Shown: positions 45,810 through 55,267 of the stretch, one piece after another | Position numbering within the stretch: position 1 is the first letter of the stretch | How the letters are laid out: every line of letters begins with the position of its first letter | Source: JAVJRN01 sp040218415 | GTDB lineage: Bacteria; Bacteroidota; Bacteroidia; Cytophagales; Cyclobacteriaceae | DNA length: 64,000 bases | Assembly (NCBI GenBank): GCA_040218415.1 | Contig: JAVJRN010000010.1 | Location: 68,183-132,182 of the forward strand | Reading direction: 5' to 3' | Position numbers and translations under genes: made by a program | The notes under the pieces: model-generated | The model's database searches: none | What the model saw: the letters and a program-made list of their open reading frames with translations, nothing else | What the model was told of the DNA's origin: nothing

Positions 45810-46859
45810 TTAAATGGTAGATCCACCACAACTCGAGCCAGCACCAGCTGTGCATCCAAAACAATGTTGATTGATGACGATTTCTCTTTTCGTCAAAGCT
45901 TCAAAATCGAATTGGCTAACATGAGTATGGGTATTTTGCACTTTCAAGTCGAGCATTTGATTAAAATCACAATCAAACAAATAGCCATCCCAACCGATAC
46001 TTATGGTATTGCGACACATTACACCTAAAGCTGCAGCGGGATTAAATGCATTGACCAATTCATTCATGTAATCCTCATAGTTGTTGGAGTTTACTAAGTA
46101 TTCTAAGAATCTACTTACAGGTATATTGGTGATAGCAAAAAGGCTGTTGAATGCTATGTCATACTTATTTTGCAATCGCGTTCTAAACTCTGTTTCCAGA
46201 TCTTCCTGACTTCCCGGTAAGAATGCTCCCGTAGGATTATAGACCAAATCTAATTGTAAACCAGTTTTTGGGTCTCCATAACCGACTTCATTGAGCATTT
46301 TTAAGGCTTTGATAGATTTTTCGAAAACACCGTCACCACGTTGTGCATCCGTTCTCTTTGCGGTAAAATAGGGCAAAGAAGAAACGACATTCACTTTATG
46401 TTTCTTGAAGAATTCTGGCAGGTCATGGTATTTTGGATTGGCCAAAATAATCGTCAGGTTACACCTTACAATTACGGACTTACCCATGGCTGTGATTTGT
46501 TCTACAAACCATCTGAAATCAGGATTCATCTCTGGAGCACCACCCGTCAAGTCCACCGTTTTAATGTCGGTATTTTGAATGGCATCCAAGCATTGCTGCA
46601 TGGTCTCTCGTGTCATAATCTCCTTTCTGTCCGGACCAGCATCAACATGGCAATGTTTGCAAACTTGATTACACATTTTGCCTACATTGACTTGGAAAAT
46701 ATCAATTCCGGTAGGTTTTAAAGGAAATAGATCAATACGCTCAAGTTTGGCTTTGAAGGAGGGAATTCCCAGACTTTCATGATCACTCAACAGGTCGATC
46801 TGGGCACTTTCTTCTTTGAATGCATGATTACGTTTTTTAAGAGATTGTAATACAGACAT
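45810..46859 (-). CDS. arsS: Arsenosugar biosynthesis radical SAM protein ArsS
   Basis: A 349-residue radical SAM enzyme with CNQVCKHCHVDAGPDR carrying the CxxxCxxC iron-sulfur motif (about 62-69), LTGGAPEMNP, and a Cys-rich C-terminus (CFGCTAGAGSSCGG) typical of ArsS. It adds the 5'-deoxyadenosyl group to dimethylated arsenic on the way to arsenosugars. The peroxidase-like partner gene directly upstream confirms the family. No arsM methyltransferase lies in the window. Confidence 0.92.
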   Translation of the reverse strand: MSVLQSLKKRNHAFKEESAQIDLLSDHESLGIPSFKAKLERIDLFPLKPTGIDIFQVNVGKMCNQVCKHCHVDAGPDRKEIMTRETMQQCLDAIQNTDIKTVDLTGGAPEMNPDFRWFVEQITAMGKSVIVRCNLTIILANPKYHDLPEFFKKHKVNVVSSLPYFTAKRTDAQRGDGVFEKSIKALKMLNEVGYGDPKTGLQLDLVYNPTGAFLPGSQEDLETEFRTRLQNKYDIAFNSLFAITNIPVSRFLEYLVNSNNYEDYMNELVNAFNPAAALGVMCRNTISIGWDGYLFDCDFNQMLDLKVQNTHTHVSQFDFEALTKREIVINQHCFGCTAGAGSSCGGSTI

Positions 46860-47200
46860 TACATTAGTTTTTCTTTGACTTGATTCATCATTTGAACGCC
46901 GTGAACTAAGGTGGCTCCACCACGAATTGCTCCAGCTACGTGGACGGCTTCCATGAGCTGCTCTTCATCACAGCCCATTTTTAGTGTTTCAGAGGTGTAT
47001 GCATCTATACAATAAGGACATTGAATGGCATGAGAAACTGCCAAGGCAATCAGTGCTTTTTCACGTTTGGTTAAAGCACCCGCCTCAAATACTTTACCGT
47101 AATACTCGAAAAATTTCTCACCAAGTTCCGGTTGGAATTCAGATATTTTACCAAACTTCCCAAGATCCTCCTTGTTGTAGTACGTTTCTTTTTTGCTCAT
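46859..47200 (-). CDS. Arsenosugar-associated AhpD/CMD peroxidase-like protein
   Basis: A 113-residue carboxymuconolactone decarboxylase-fold protein with the redox motif CPYCIDAYT (about 60-68) and LIALAVSHAIQ before it. Such proteins are regularly found next to arsS. The stop and the arsS start share a base, so they are translationally coupled. Confidence 0.88.
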   Translation of the reverse strand: MSKKETYYNKEDLGKFGKISEFQPELGEKFFEYYGKVFEAGALTKREKALIALAVSHAIQCPYCIDAYTSETLKMGCDEEQLMEAVHVAGAIRGGATLVHGVQMMNQVKEKLM

Positions 47201-47320
47201 AATGTTTTATCCGAAGTGTTATTAAACTCGAATATATAAACATCAAATGAACTTAGCTCGTAGATGGGAAGATTCAAAAAGACTTGTCTTTACTGAGACA
47301 CTCTGCTAGATCAATTTTTG

Positions 47321-48550
47321 CTATCTTTTTTTATCTCTTCTATTGACGATGATGCCTATTTCGTCACAATCATTCCAAAACGAAGGGTAAGATTTTTTAA
47401 CCACATCTGGTTCCATAATATTCACATCCATTTTCATGGCCAGTGGAGCGAAGGCCATGGCCATTCTATGATCATCATAAGTATTGATGGTGACCTCATC
47501 TGGCAGCTCTCCTGGAATCAGTTTCCATACGCCATTCTCTTCCGTTAGCAGTGCGTTGATTTTGGCCAACTCTGCGGTCATGGCAGCTATTCTGTCAGTT
47601 TCCTTTATTTTCAAGCTTTCAAGGCCAGTCATGATTAGTTTCGTGCCTTTGGCAGCAGCGGTGACCATCACTGTCTGGGCTAAGTCAGGGCATGATCTAA
47701 AGTCAATCGTCACTTCCTTTTTTGATGAGTTTACCTTTACAAGGTTCGCGCCCTTGTCATCAAAAATTGTATTTACGCCAAGGTTAGCCATGATTTTGAC
47801 AATGGCCTGATCGCCTTGAAAGCTTTTTTCTCTTAATCCTTCGAGCTTTAACTGAGCGCCCATATTCAAAGCTGCCATAGAGTACCAATAACTGGCTCCA
47901 GACCAATCGCTTTCGATGGTGTAATGACCCATTTTATATTTCGCGGCAGGTACTTTGATCACGTTATCAATCCATTTGGCTTTGACTCCAAATCTCTCCA
48001 TGAGCTTAATTGTCATGTTGATGTAAGGTTCACTATAGACCTCCGTTGTTAAAATAATCTCCAAGCCATTTTCCAAATAAGGAGCAATCATTAGTATAGC
48101 ACTGATGTATTGGCTACTTATATTTCCTGGTATTTTTATTTTGTTGACGAGTTGCTTCTCTATTTTCTCAATGGTCAAGGGAGGGTATCCTTCCTTACCT
48201 TCATATTTAATCTTAGCACCAAGTTGTTTCAATGCCTCGACCAACAAGCCAATTGGTCTTTCGAGCATTCTTGGTGTTCCTGTGACCGTCTCACCTTTTC
48301 CAAATATCGCGAGATATGCTGTACAAAAACGCATGGTTGTGCCGGCATCCAGAACGTCCCATGTTTCTGAGGCTTCTTCCATCAGTCTCATCATTGTTTC
48401 TGTATCTCTTGCAGTGCTCAGGTTGTCAAGAGTAAGCTTATTTCCACTAAGGGCATTCATGAGTAAAGCTCTGTTGCTTTCACTTTTTGAAGAAGTGAGT
48501 TTAATTGGACCATTTAGTGATCCTTCGTATGGCGGTAAGTGATATTTCAA
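47321..48550 (-). CDS. aroA: 3-phosphoshikimate 1-carboxyvinyltransferase (EPSP synthase)
   Basis: A 409-residue cytoplasmic enzyme with SKSESNRALLMNALSG at the N-terminus, LDAGTTMRFCTAYLA, and the C-terminal LKIKETDRIAAMTAEL and TYDDHRMAMAFAPLA motifs. It joins shikimate 3-phosphate and phosphoenolpyruvate. aroB lies close by on the same strand with a small plus-strand ORF between. Sequence somewhat shorter than the E. coli type, as usual for the phylum. Confidence 0.93.
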   Translation of the reverse strand: MKYHLPPYEGSLNGPIKLTSSKSESNRALLMNALSGNKLTLDNLSTARDTETMMRLMEEASETWDVLDAGTTMRFCTAYLAIFGKGETVTGTPRMLERPIGLLVEALKQLGAKIKYEGKEGYPPLTIEKIEKQLVNKIKIPGNISSQYISAILMIAPYLENGLEIILTTEVYSEPYINMTIKLMERFGVKAKWIDNVIKVPAAKYKMGHYTIESDWSGASYWYSMAALNMGAQLKLEGLREKSFQGDQAIVKIMANLGVNTIFDDKGANLVKVNSSKKEVTIDFRSCPDLAQTVMVTAAAKGTKLIMTGLESLKIKETDRIAAMTAELAKINALLTEENGVWKLIPGELPDEVTINTYDDHRMAMAFAPLAMKMDVNIMEPDVVKKSYPSFWNDCDEIGIIVNRRDKKR

Positions 48551-48625
48551 AATCTAAAAAGGGGTTTGTGATAGGGATAACAGTGTTACAACTGTTTTGG
48601 TATTAAAGCTGTCAATATTAGTATT

Positions 48626-48802
48626 ATGACGGATCCTAAAACTTTATTAAAAATATTCAGTACGGTTTTAGCCACAACGTTCATCAGTTCATTGACGTTT
48701 TTCTTTTTTGAACTGTTCAAAAAAGTTTTGATTTCAAAAGCCAAAATTGCCCAATCCAAACCAACAATGAAAGAAGAACTTGAGGAAAATCTTTTTATTT
48801 GA
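48626..48802 (+). CDS. Small single-helix membrane protein
   Basis: A 58-residue frame (MTDPKTLLKIFSTVLATTF and on) with one hydrophobic helix (about 11-31), a basic middle and an acidic end. It lies between aroA and aroB on the opposite strand and overlaps the aroB stop by eight bases. Coding-like but unconfirmed. Confidence 0.45.
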   Translation: MTDPKTLLKIFSTVLATTFISSLTFFFFELFKKVLISKAKIAQSKPTMKEELEENLFI

Positions 48803-49829
48803 GATTTTCATAAAAATGAACTGCTTCAACGATCATTTTGTCACTTACCTGTTGATCAAACAAGCAAGAGCCTATTGCATTGATTAACGAAAAATTAATT
48901 GTCAATCCAACGTTTTTTTTATCATGAATCATTAATTCGTTGATTTCTGATATTGTTGGAATTAGTACTGGCTCGTAAATAGAAGAAAGGTAGTCACAAA
49001 TTATTTCTAAACTGATTTTGGATATTAAATTTTGCTGATAAGAAATGTGTGCCTCCAGTATCATCCCACAAGCTATAGCTTCACCATGTAACAGGCTTTT
49101 TTGATTATTCAAGTAGTAGGTCTCGATGGCATGCCCAAGCGTATGTCCAAAATTGAGAATTTTCCTTTTTCCTTTTTCCAAAGGATCTTCAGCAACAACG
49201 CTTCCTTTTATTCCTATGGAATGCCTGATTATTTCCTGCCAGTCCATTGCTGGGAAAGTACTATCTCTCAGTTGGTCAAAGTATTTGTCATCTGCAATTA
49301 AGCCATGTTTAATCACTTCAGCATAGCCAGATCTCAATTCTCGTTTCGGTAGCGTACTTAAAAACTTGTCAGATACAATAACAGCCGTTGGATCATTAAA
49401 TACACCAATATGATTTTTAAAGCCCATAAAGTCAATTCCTAGTTTACCACCAATATTTGCATCGACAGCAGCTAAAAGGGTCGTTGGGATGTTGATAAAC
49501 CTGATGCCTCTTTTGAATGTACTGGCACAAAAACCGCCCATATCTCCTATAACCCCTCCACCTAAGTTTACCAAGATAGATTTTCTGGAAAACCCAGCAT
49601 TCGTCAGCTCTTGCCAAATGATTTGACATGTATTCAAGTTTTTGTTTTTCTCACCGCTTTCTATTTCAATCATTAGATCTGCGTGGAAGCTTCCGAGCAG
49701 CGGAAGACACAACGATTTTGTGTTTTCATCCACGAGAAGAGCGACTTTATCTGGCCTTTCGTCTTGAATGATTTCGGTTAGGGTAGCGGTAGGATCAACA
49801 GTAAAATGAATATAGTCAGGAACCTTCAA
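48795..49829 (-). CDS. aroB: 3-dehydroquinate synthase
   Basis: A 344-residue enzyme with the NAD-binding VNLGGGVIGDMGGFCASTFK, PTTLLAAVDANIGGKLG, and metal-ligand motifs KRKILNFGHTLGHAIE and LLHGEAIACGM. It converts DAHP to 3-dehydroquinate in the shikimate pathway. Confidence 0.94.
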   Translation of the reverse strand: MKVPDYIHFTVDPTATLTEIIQDERPDKVALLVDENTKSLCLPLLGSFHADLMIEIESGEKNKNLNTCQIIWQELTNAGFSRKSILVNLGGGVIGDMGGFCASTFKRGIRFINIPTTLLAAVDANIGGKLGIDFMGFKNHIGVFNDPTAVIVSDKFLSTLPKRELRSGYAEVIKHGLIADDKYFDQLRDSTFPAMDWQEIIRHSIGIKGSVVAEDPLEKGKRKILNFGHTLGHAIETYYLNNQKSLLHGEAIACGMILEAHISYQQNLISKISLEIICDYLSSIYEPVLIPTISEINELMIHDKKNVGLTINFSLINAIGSCLFDQQVSDKMIVEAVHFYENLK

Positions 49830-49909
49830 AACATTTATTTATAAGGAGTTTAACATTGCAATCAAAAGTTGGTTAAGCCATATATCTTTGCCCACCAGTT
49901 TTCAAAGCT

Positions 49910-51088
49910 ATGTCAGAAAATTCAAAAATCAATTTTGAGGATACAGCAACTGCCTTTGCACATAAGAGCCTTAAGGAGTTGAAAAAATCTCATTTTGTAT
50001 TCTCTACCATGAATTATTCGTGGATGGTTAAGGCAGGAACTTTTTTGACAAGTTCAGCTTTGAAACTACGCCTTCCTGTGAAAGGTATCATTAAAAAGAC
50101 GTTGTTCGATCAGTTTTGTGGAGGAGAATCCATTGAAGGCAGTGAGCAGAGAATGATTCAACTCGCTCAATCTAGGGTTAAAACAATCCTTGACTATAGT
50201 GTGGAAGGTGAGGCTACTGAGGAAGGATATGATGAAGCTGTAGAGGAGGCTTTGCGAGTAGCTGATTATGCCAAACAGCATGAAAGTATTCCTTTTTGTG
50301 TAATAAAAATCTCAGGACTAGGCTCAACGGTGCTTCTAGAAAAAATTCAAAAAGGAAAGAAATTGACTGAGGCCGAGCTTTTACGCTACGATAGAATCAA
50401 GACTCGACTTGACGTGATTGTGTCGAGGGCTGTGGCAAATGATTTGAAGTTCATGATTGATGCAGAGGAATCTTGGTATCAAAATGTTATTGATGACTTG
50501 GTATACGAGTTGATGATAAAATACAATCAAGAAAAACCCTATGTATACAATACTTATCAGCTCTACAGGCATGAAGCGCTCGATAAAATGAAAAAGGGTT
50601 ACGAATATGTTGCACGACAAGGTGCTTTCTTCGCGGCAAAATTAGTGCGTGGGGCGTATATGGAAAAAGAAAGGGATCGGGCTGAAGAGATGAATTATAC
50701 GGATCCTATACAGCCTAATAAGGCAGCCACCGACAAAGATTACAATGAAGGATTAAAATTCGCGGTAGAACATATTGATGAGTTTTCATTGTGTGCCGGA
50801 ACTCACAATGAGTCGTCTTGTCAGTATTTGATAGACCTGATGGACGAGCACAAGATTAAGAAAGATGATGAGCGTGTTTATTTTGCTCAATTACTAGGAA
50901 TGAGCGATAATATCTCGTTTAAGCTTTCCGACAAAGGATACAATGTGGCTAAATACGTTCCTTATGGTCCGGTGGAAAAAGTATTGCCCTATTTATTTAG
51001 AAGGGCAGACGAGAATACTTCTATTGCAGGGCAGAGTAGCCGTGAATTTATGCTGGTAAAAAAGGAATTGAAAAGGAGGAATCAATGA
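49910..51088 (+). CDS. Proline dehydrogenase
   Basis: A 392-residue flavoenzyme of the PRODH TIM-barrel family. Signatures are FCVIKISGLGS, FMIDAEESWYQ, the flavin/substrate motif KLVRGAYMEKERDRA, and near the end YLFRRADENTSI. It oxidises proline to pyrroline-5-carboxylate and passes electrons to quinone. The stop overlaps the start of the next gene by four bases. Confidence 0.93.
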   Translation: MSENSKINFEDTATAFAHKSLKELKKSHFVFSTMNYSWMVKAGTFLTSSALKLRLPVKGIIKKTLFDQFCGGESIEGSEQRMIQLAQSRVKTILDYSVEGEATEEGYDEAVEEALRVADYAKQHESIPFCVIKISGLGSTVLLEKIQKGKKLTEAELLRYDRIKTRLDVIVSRAVANDLKFMIDAEESWYQNVIDDLVYELMIKYNQEKPYVYNTYQLYRHEALDKMKKGYEYVARQGAFFAAKLVRGAYMEKERDRAEEMNYTDPIQPNKAATDKDYNEGLKFAVEHIDEFSLCAGTHNESSCQYLIDLMDEHKIKKDDERVYFAQLLGMSDNISFKLSDKGYNVAKYVPYGPVEKVLPYLFRRADENTSIAGQSSREFMLVKKELKRRNQ

Positions 51089-52389
51089 TAAAAAAGAGCT
51101 TAGGTATTACTCTTTTATTCGTATTTTCTCTGTTTAACGTTAAATCAGATACGCTTCACATTAAGAACGAGAATGATTTTTTAGTTGGAAAGACAATCAA
51201 AAAAATACTTGGATACAATCAAAAGGAGTTAAGTATTCAACTTGAATCTGGGGGGGAAAGAGCTGTTGCTTTAGAGAATATTGATACCCTTATCAATAAT
51301 GGGGTTAGATATTTACCTATTGATGTGGCAGTCGGAAATAAAAAATATCTGGTACTGGCAAGGCTTTATTATAAAGGTGAATTGTCTTTGTTAGAAACAA
51401 GGATTGATGATCACGGAAAGGTTCAAGTTCTTCTTAAAAACGGATCTTCGATAGCACTTTTTGAATCGAACTTAAAGACTACACTACTGACTCTCACAGA
51501 AGGTTGTTTAGATGAAAATGCTGAAATATCCTCTAATACGATTATACAGAAGTTGGACGAATATCATTTATGTGTAAATAAGAAATCTCAAACCTACTTA
51601 GTTAAAGCACAGCTCGAATTTAATCTGGGTCTTGAAATCGGCTCGAATATCCCAATGGGTGGAGCATTCGAATATTCAAAATTAACCCCAGATGCCCTTG
51701 TTCTCTCTTCTAAACCTGAGCCACCAACTTTAGAACAGCTTCCAAACAAGAGAATAGTATATACCCCCAAAATAGTATATTCAATGCATGTTAGTGGGAT
51801 GTTCAATGGGTTTTACTTTTCGCCTGGATTTCGGGTAAGGGATTATGATCTCGAAATATTCGACTTTAATATGGTTCCACTTAGTAGACCTGAAACCGAA
51901 GGTGATATATTTTTAAGTATTAGATCATTGGACATAGGTTTCCGAGCTGGCTATGTGTTTAACCACAAAAGAAATTTCCAACCATTTGTACATTATGCAT
52001 ATTATAGTTCTTCTAACGGCGCAGTAGAGTTGAGCAAGCAACAAAGAGGATATGACTCATTTAATGATGATCGGCTTGTTATTTTAAGTACAGATCTATT
52101 TTATTCGACACTTCCCAAAAGCATAAATAGTGGTATTATTGGTTTTCAATATCGGTTAAATAGGTTATTGGTTAAGGTTGCTTTTTCACAAGACTTTATC
52201 TCTGGAGAATCAGTTTTGGAAGGACCTGCTGTATTAAGACGTGCTGATTCAAATCAAAGTATCGACGATGCACAAAGGATAATAGGAAGAGAAAGAGCAT
52301 ATTTCGATATTAGTAATAGCTCACTGAGTTTTGAGCTGGTTTATCGGTTAATAAACAGGAAGCCGATTTATTCAAAATATAAATTTTAA
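51085..52389 (+). CDS. Outer-membrane beta-barrel-like exported protein
   Basis: A 434-residue protein with signal peptide (MIKKSLGITLLFVFSLFNVK). The N-terminal domain (about 20-170) resembles the beta domain of the protein at 27212-28429, and the C-terminal half (about 190-434) has alternating strands of a barrel. It overlaps the proline dehydrogenase stop by four bases and ends one base before lysS, so it is in one transcript with them. Function unknown. Confidence 0.65.
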   Translation: MIKKSLGITLLFVFSLFNVKSDTLHIKNENDFLVGKTIKKILGYNQKELSIQLESGGERAVALENIDTLINNGVRYLPIDVAVGNKKYLVLARLYYKGELSLLETRIDDHGKVQVLLKNGSSIALFESNLKTTLLTLTEGCLDENAEISSNTIIQKLDEYHLCVNKKSQTYLVKAQLEFNLGLEIGSNIPMGGAFEYSKLTPDALVLSSKPEPPTLEQLPNKRIVYTPKIVYSMHVSGMFNGFYFSPGFRVRDYDLEIFDFNMVPLSRPETEGDIFLSIRSLDIGFRAGYVFNHKRNFQPFVHYAYYSSSNGAVELSKQQRGYDSFNDDRLVILSTDLFYSTLPKSINSGIIGFQYRLNRLLVKVAFSQDFISGESVLEGPAVLRRADSNQSIDDAQRIIGRERAYFDISNSSLSFELVYRLINRKPIYSKYKF

Positions 52390-52390
52390 G

Positions 52391-54115
52391 ATGTATTTAA
52401 GCGAACAAGAACAACAAAGAAGGAAAGAAAGAGAAGAGCTGATCAATATGGGTATAGATCCATATCCAGCTGCGGAATTCAAGATTACTCATTCTGCTAA
52501 GCAAATCAAAAAAGACTATACCGAAGGAGCTGAGGGGTTTGAGGAAATCTCTATCGCCGGGCGTTTGATGAGCAAAAGAATCATGGGTTCAGCTTCCTTT
52601 GGAGAAATTCAAGACAGTACCTCTCGAATCCAGTTCTATGTGCGAAGAGATGATATTTGCCCTGAGGAGGATAAGTCTTTTTACAACGATGTTTTCAAAA
52701 AGAAATTAGATATCGGTGACATCATCGGGCTGAAAGGGTATGTGTTTAAGACACAAGTAGGAGAAACCTCTATTCACGTGACCTCCTTAAGCATTCTGAC
52801 CAAGTCACTCAGGCCTTTACCAATCGTGAAGGAAGGCGAAGATGCCGAGGGAAATAAGAAGGTTTGGGATGCATTTAAAGATCCTGAACAGCGCTATCGT
52901 CAGCGCTATTTGGATTTGATCGTAAACCCAGAAGTAAAAGAAGTTTTTAAGAAAAGAACCAAATTGGTAAATACCATTAGGGAGTTCATGAATGATCATG
53001 ACTACCTTGAAGTGGAAACCCCAATTTTACAGCCAATTCATGGAGGTGCGGCGGCAAGACCTTTCAAGACTCATCACAACACCTTGGATATGCCACTCTT
53101 TTTACGAATAGCCAATGAGCTATACTTGAAGAGATTAATTGTTGGTGGTTTCGATGGTGTTTATGAGTTTGCAAAAGACTTTCGTAACGAAGGCATGTCA
53201 AGGTTTCATAATCCAGAATTCACTCAGGTTGAGTTGTATGTAGCCTACAAGGATTATTTCTGGATGATGGACTTCATGGAAGAGCTGGTCGAGAAAATTG
53301 CGATTAATCTTCATGGAACCACTAAAGTTCAAGTAGGGAAGCATGAAATAAACTTCCAACGACCTTGGAAAAGATTTACCATGTTTGAGGCGATTGATCA
53401 TTACACGGGAATAGATATTTCCGAAATGGACGAAGAGGCACTTCGGTTAACAGCAAGACAGCTTCATGTACCTGTAGATGATACCATGGGTAAGGGAAAG
53501 TTGATCGATGAGATCTTTGGTGAAAAATGTGAAGCGCAGTTAATTCAACCAACATTTATTACTGATTATCCGGAGGAAATGTCTCCATTGACCAAAAAGC
53601 ACCGATCAAAAGCGGGCTTAGTTGAGCGATTCGAAGCTATTTGTAATGGTAAAGAAATCATGAATGCTTATTCCGAGTTAAACGACCCCATCGATCAAAG
53701 AGCGAGATTCGAAGAGCAGCTTGAATTGGCCAAACGTGGAGATGATGAGGCGATGGTTATGGATGAGGATTTTTTAAGGGCATTAGAATTTGGTATGCCA
53801 CCAACATCGGGGGTCGGTCTTGGAATAGATCGATTGGCTATGATCATGACGAATTCCAATTCTATTCAGGATGTTTTGTTTTTTCCACAAATGAGACCTG
53901 AGAAAAAGATTGTTGTACTTGACTTAACAGAGGATGAAAAGCTTGTCTTGGATTTGTTGAAAAAAGAAGACAAAATGGAATTAAATGCGCTAAAAGAACA
54001 GTCTGGTCTCTCGAACAAAAAATGGGATAAGGCCATAAAAGGACTTACCAAGGGTGAACACGCAAAAGTTCATAAAGAGGGGGATGTGCTTCAAGTAGAA
54101 ATTATAGTAGCTTGA
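52391..54115 (+). CDS. lysS: Lysyl-tRNA synthetase, class II
   Basis: A 574-residue enzyme. An OB-fold anticodon domain (about 55-165) precedes the class II core. Motif 2 is in EFAKDFRNEGMSRFHNPEFT, and motif 3 in GVGLGIDRLAMIM. The extra C-terminal segment (about 505-574) is a helical extension seen in many Bacteroidota LysS. Overlaps the next start. Confidence 0.95.
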   Translation: MYLSEQEQQRRKEREELINMGIDPYPAAEFKITHSAKQIKKDYTEGAEGFEEISIAGRLMSKRIMGSASFGEIQDSTSRIQFYVRRDDICPEEDKSFYNDVFKKKLDIGDIIGLKGYVFKTQVGETSIHVTSLSILTKSLRPLPIVKEGEDAEGNKKVWDAFKDPEQRYRQRYLDLIVNPEVKEVFKKRTKLVNTIREFMNDHDYLEVETPILQPIHGGAAARPFKTHHNTLDMPLFLRIANELYLKRLIVGGFDGVYEFAKDFRNEGMSRFHNPEFTQVELYVAYKDYFWMMDFMEELVEKIAINLHGTTKVQVGKHEINFQRPWKRFTMFEAIDHYTGIDISEMDEEALRLTARQLHVPVDDTMGKGKLIDEIFGEKCEAQLIQPTFITDYPEEMSPLTKKHRSKAGLVERFEAICNGKEIMNAYSELNDPIDQRARFEEQLELAKRGDDEAMVMDEDFLRALEFGMPPTSGVGLGIDRLAMIMTNSNSIQDVLFFPQMRPEKKIVVLDLTEDEKLVLDLLKKEDKMELNALKEQSGLSNKKWDKAIKGLTKGEHAKVHKEGDVLQVEIIVA

Positions 54116-54786
54116 AAAGATTGATTAAAAGTATTCTTTTTGACTTTGACGGAACACTGATAGATTCTGAACATTTCCACTTTACTAGTTGGAATATTAT
54201 ACTCAAGGAGTATGGTCATGACATGACCTATGACTATTATAACGAGTATTGTGTTGGTGTTCCGGCGACACAAAATGTAAAAGATGTAATTAACCGCTAT
54301 AACCTACCGATAACAGATGAGGAGTTGTTGGAAAAAGGGGAGCAGTTAACGCGCATTCGAATGAGCAGTCATCAGCCCGTTTTGATGCCTTTCGCCATGG
54401 AACTAGTTACCTACTTTCATGATTTGGGTTTGCCTTTGGCCATAGTCACGGGGAGCCCGAGAATAGACCTAGACGATACGCTTTCAAAGGTTCCGTTACG
54501 CAAATATTTTGATCAGATCATTACGAGAACGGATGTCGTAAAGAGCAAACCTGATCCGGAAAGTTATCTTCGAGCGATTGAAGTCATGGGTTTTAAAGCG
54601 GAGGAATACTTGGTACTAGAAGACACATACACAGGAAGTCAATCTGCCAAAGCGGCTGGTTTGACGTGCATTGGTGTGCAGTCCCATACTATCATCAAAA
54701 AGCAACTCGAACGAGTAACAGATGCTGTTTTTGGTGACTTAATGGAAGCAAAGGAATATATTGTTGCCAACTATCAATTGGGCTGA
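54112..54786 (+). CDS. HAD-superfamily hydrolase (phosphoglucomutase-like)
   Basis: A 224-residue HAD phosphatase with motif I DFDGTLIDSEH (about 10-20), a helical cap, motif II Thr in IVTGSPR, motif III Lys in KSKPDPESYL and motif IV LEDTYTGSQSA. It starts at a TTG that overlaps the lysS stop (TTGA). The substrate is not readable; beta-phosphoglucomutase or a sugar phosphatase are options. Confidence 0.88.
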   Translation: MKRLIKSILFDFDGTLIDSEHFHFTSWNIILKEYGHDMTYDYYNEYCVGVPATQNVKDVINRYNLPITDEELLEKGEQLTRIRMSSHQPVLMPFAMELVTYFHDLGLPLAIVTGSPRIDLDDTLSKVPLRKYFDQIITRTDVVKSKPDPESYLRAIEVMGFKAEEYLVLEDTYTGSQSAKAAGLTCIGVQSHTIIKKQLERVTDAVFGDLMEAKEYIVANYQLG

Positions 54787-54803
54787 TAGGAGGTTGTTTG
54801 ACA

Positions 54804-55262
54804 CTAAATTGGTCGTCTAAATGCGATCTGATCTATGGCCTCTACACCATTTTCAATAATTGGTTGTTCGTAGTATTTCATGAAGTGGCCTTTCACTCGG
54901 TAATACTCTTCAAATTTCATTTTCTTATAAAATTGGTGATTTCCTAAGCTGGTATCGGCTGTTTTTGCTGTTAGAAAAAGAAAGCCTTCCATTTTCGCTA
55001 CCCGAATAGCCTGTTTAACCATTTCCTTACCAATGCCCTGTCGTTGAAATTTATTGTCAACGGAGATGTTTTTAATTTCCATTTCATCTTCTGAAGCTGC
55101 CATGAGTACGAACACCCCAACAATTTCATTGTTTTGTCTGGCCACATACACATCACTTTCAGGTAAGTAGCGGTTGATCATTTCTTCTGAAGGATCCGCT
55201 TGAAGAAGAAGTTCGAATGGTACTTTTTCGTTATGGGTAAGACGATTAATTTGGATGCTCAT
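54804..55262 (-). CDS. GNAT-family N-acetyltransferase
   Basis: A 152-residue acetyltransferase. The acetyl-CoA loop reads NKFQRQGIGKEMVKQAI (about 71-87). It lies five bases after the murI stop on the same strand, so it is likely in its operon. The acceptor is unknown. Confidence 0.87.
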   Translation of the reverse strand: MSIQINRLTHNEKVPFELLLQADPSEEMINRYLPESDVYVARQNNEIVGVFVLMAASEDEMEIKNISVDNKFQRQGIGKEMVKQAIRVAKMEGFLFLTAKTADTSLGNHQFYKKMKFEEYYRVKGHFMKYYEQPIIENGVEAIDQIAFRRPI

Positions 55263-55267
55263 AGTAC

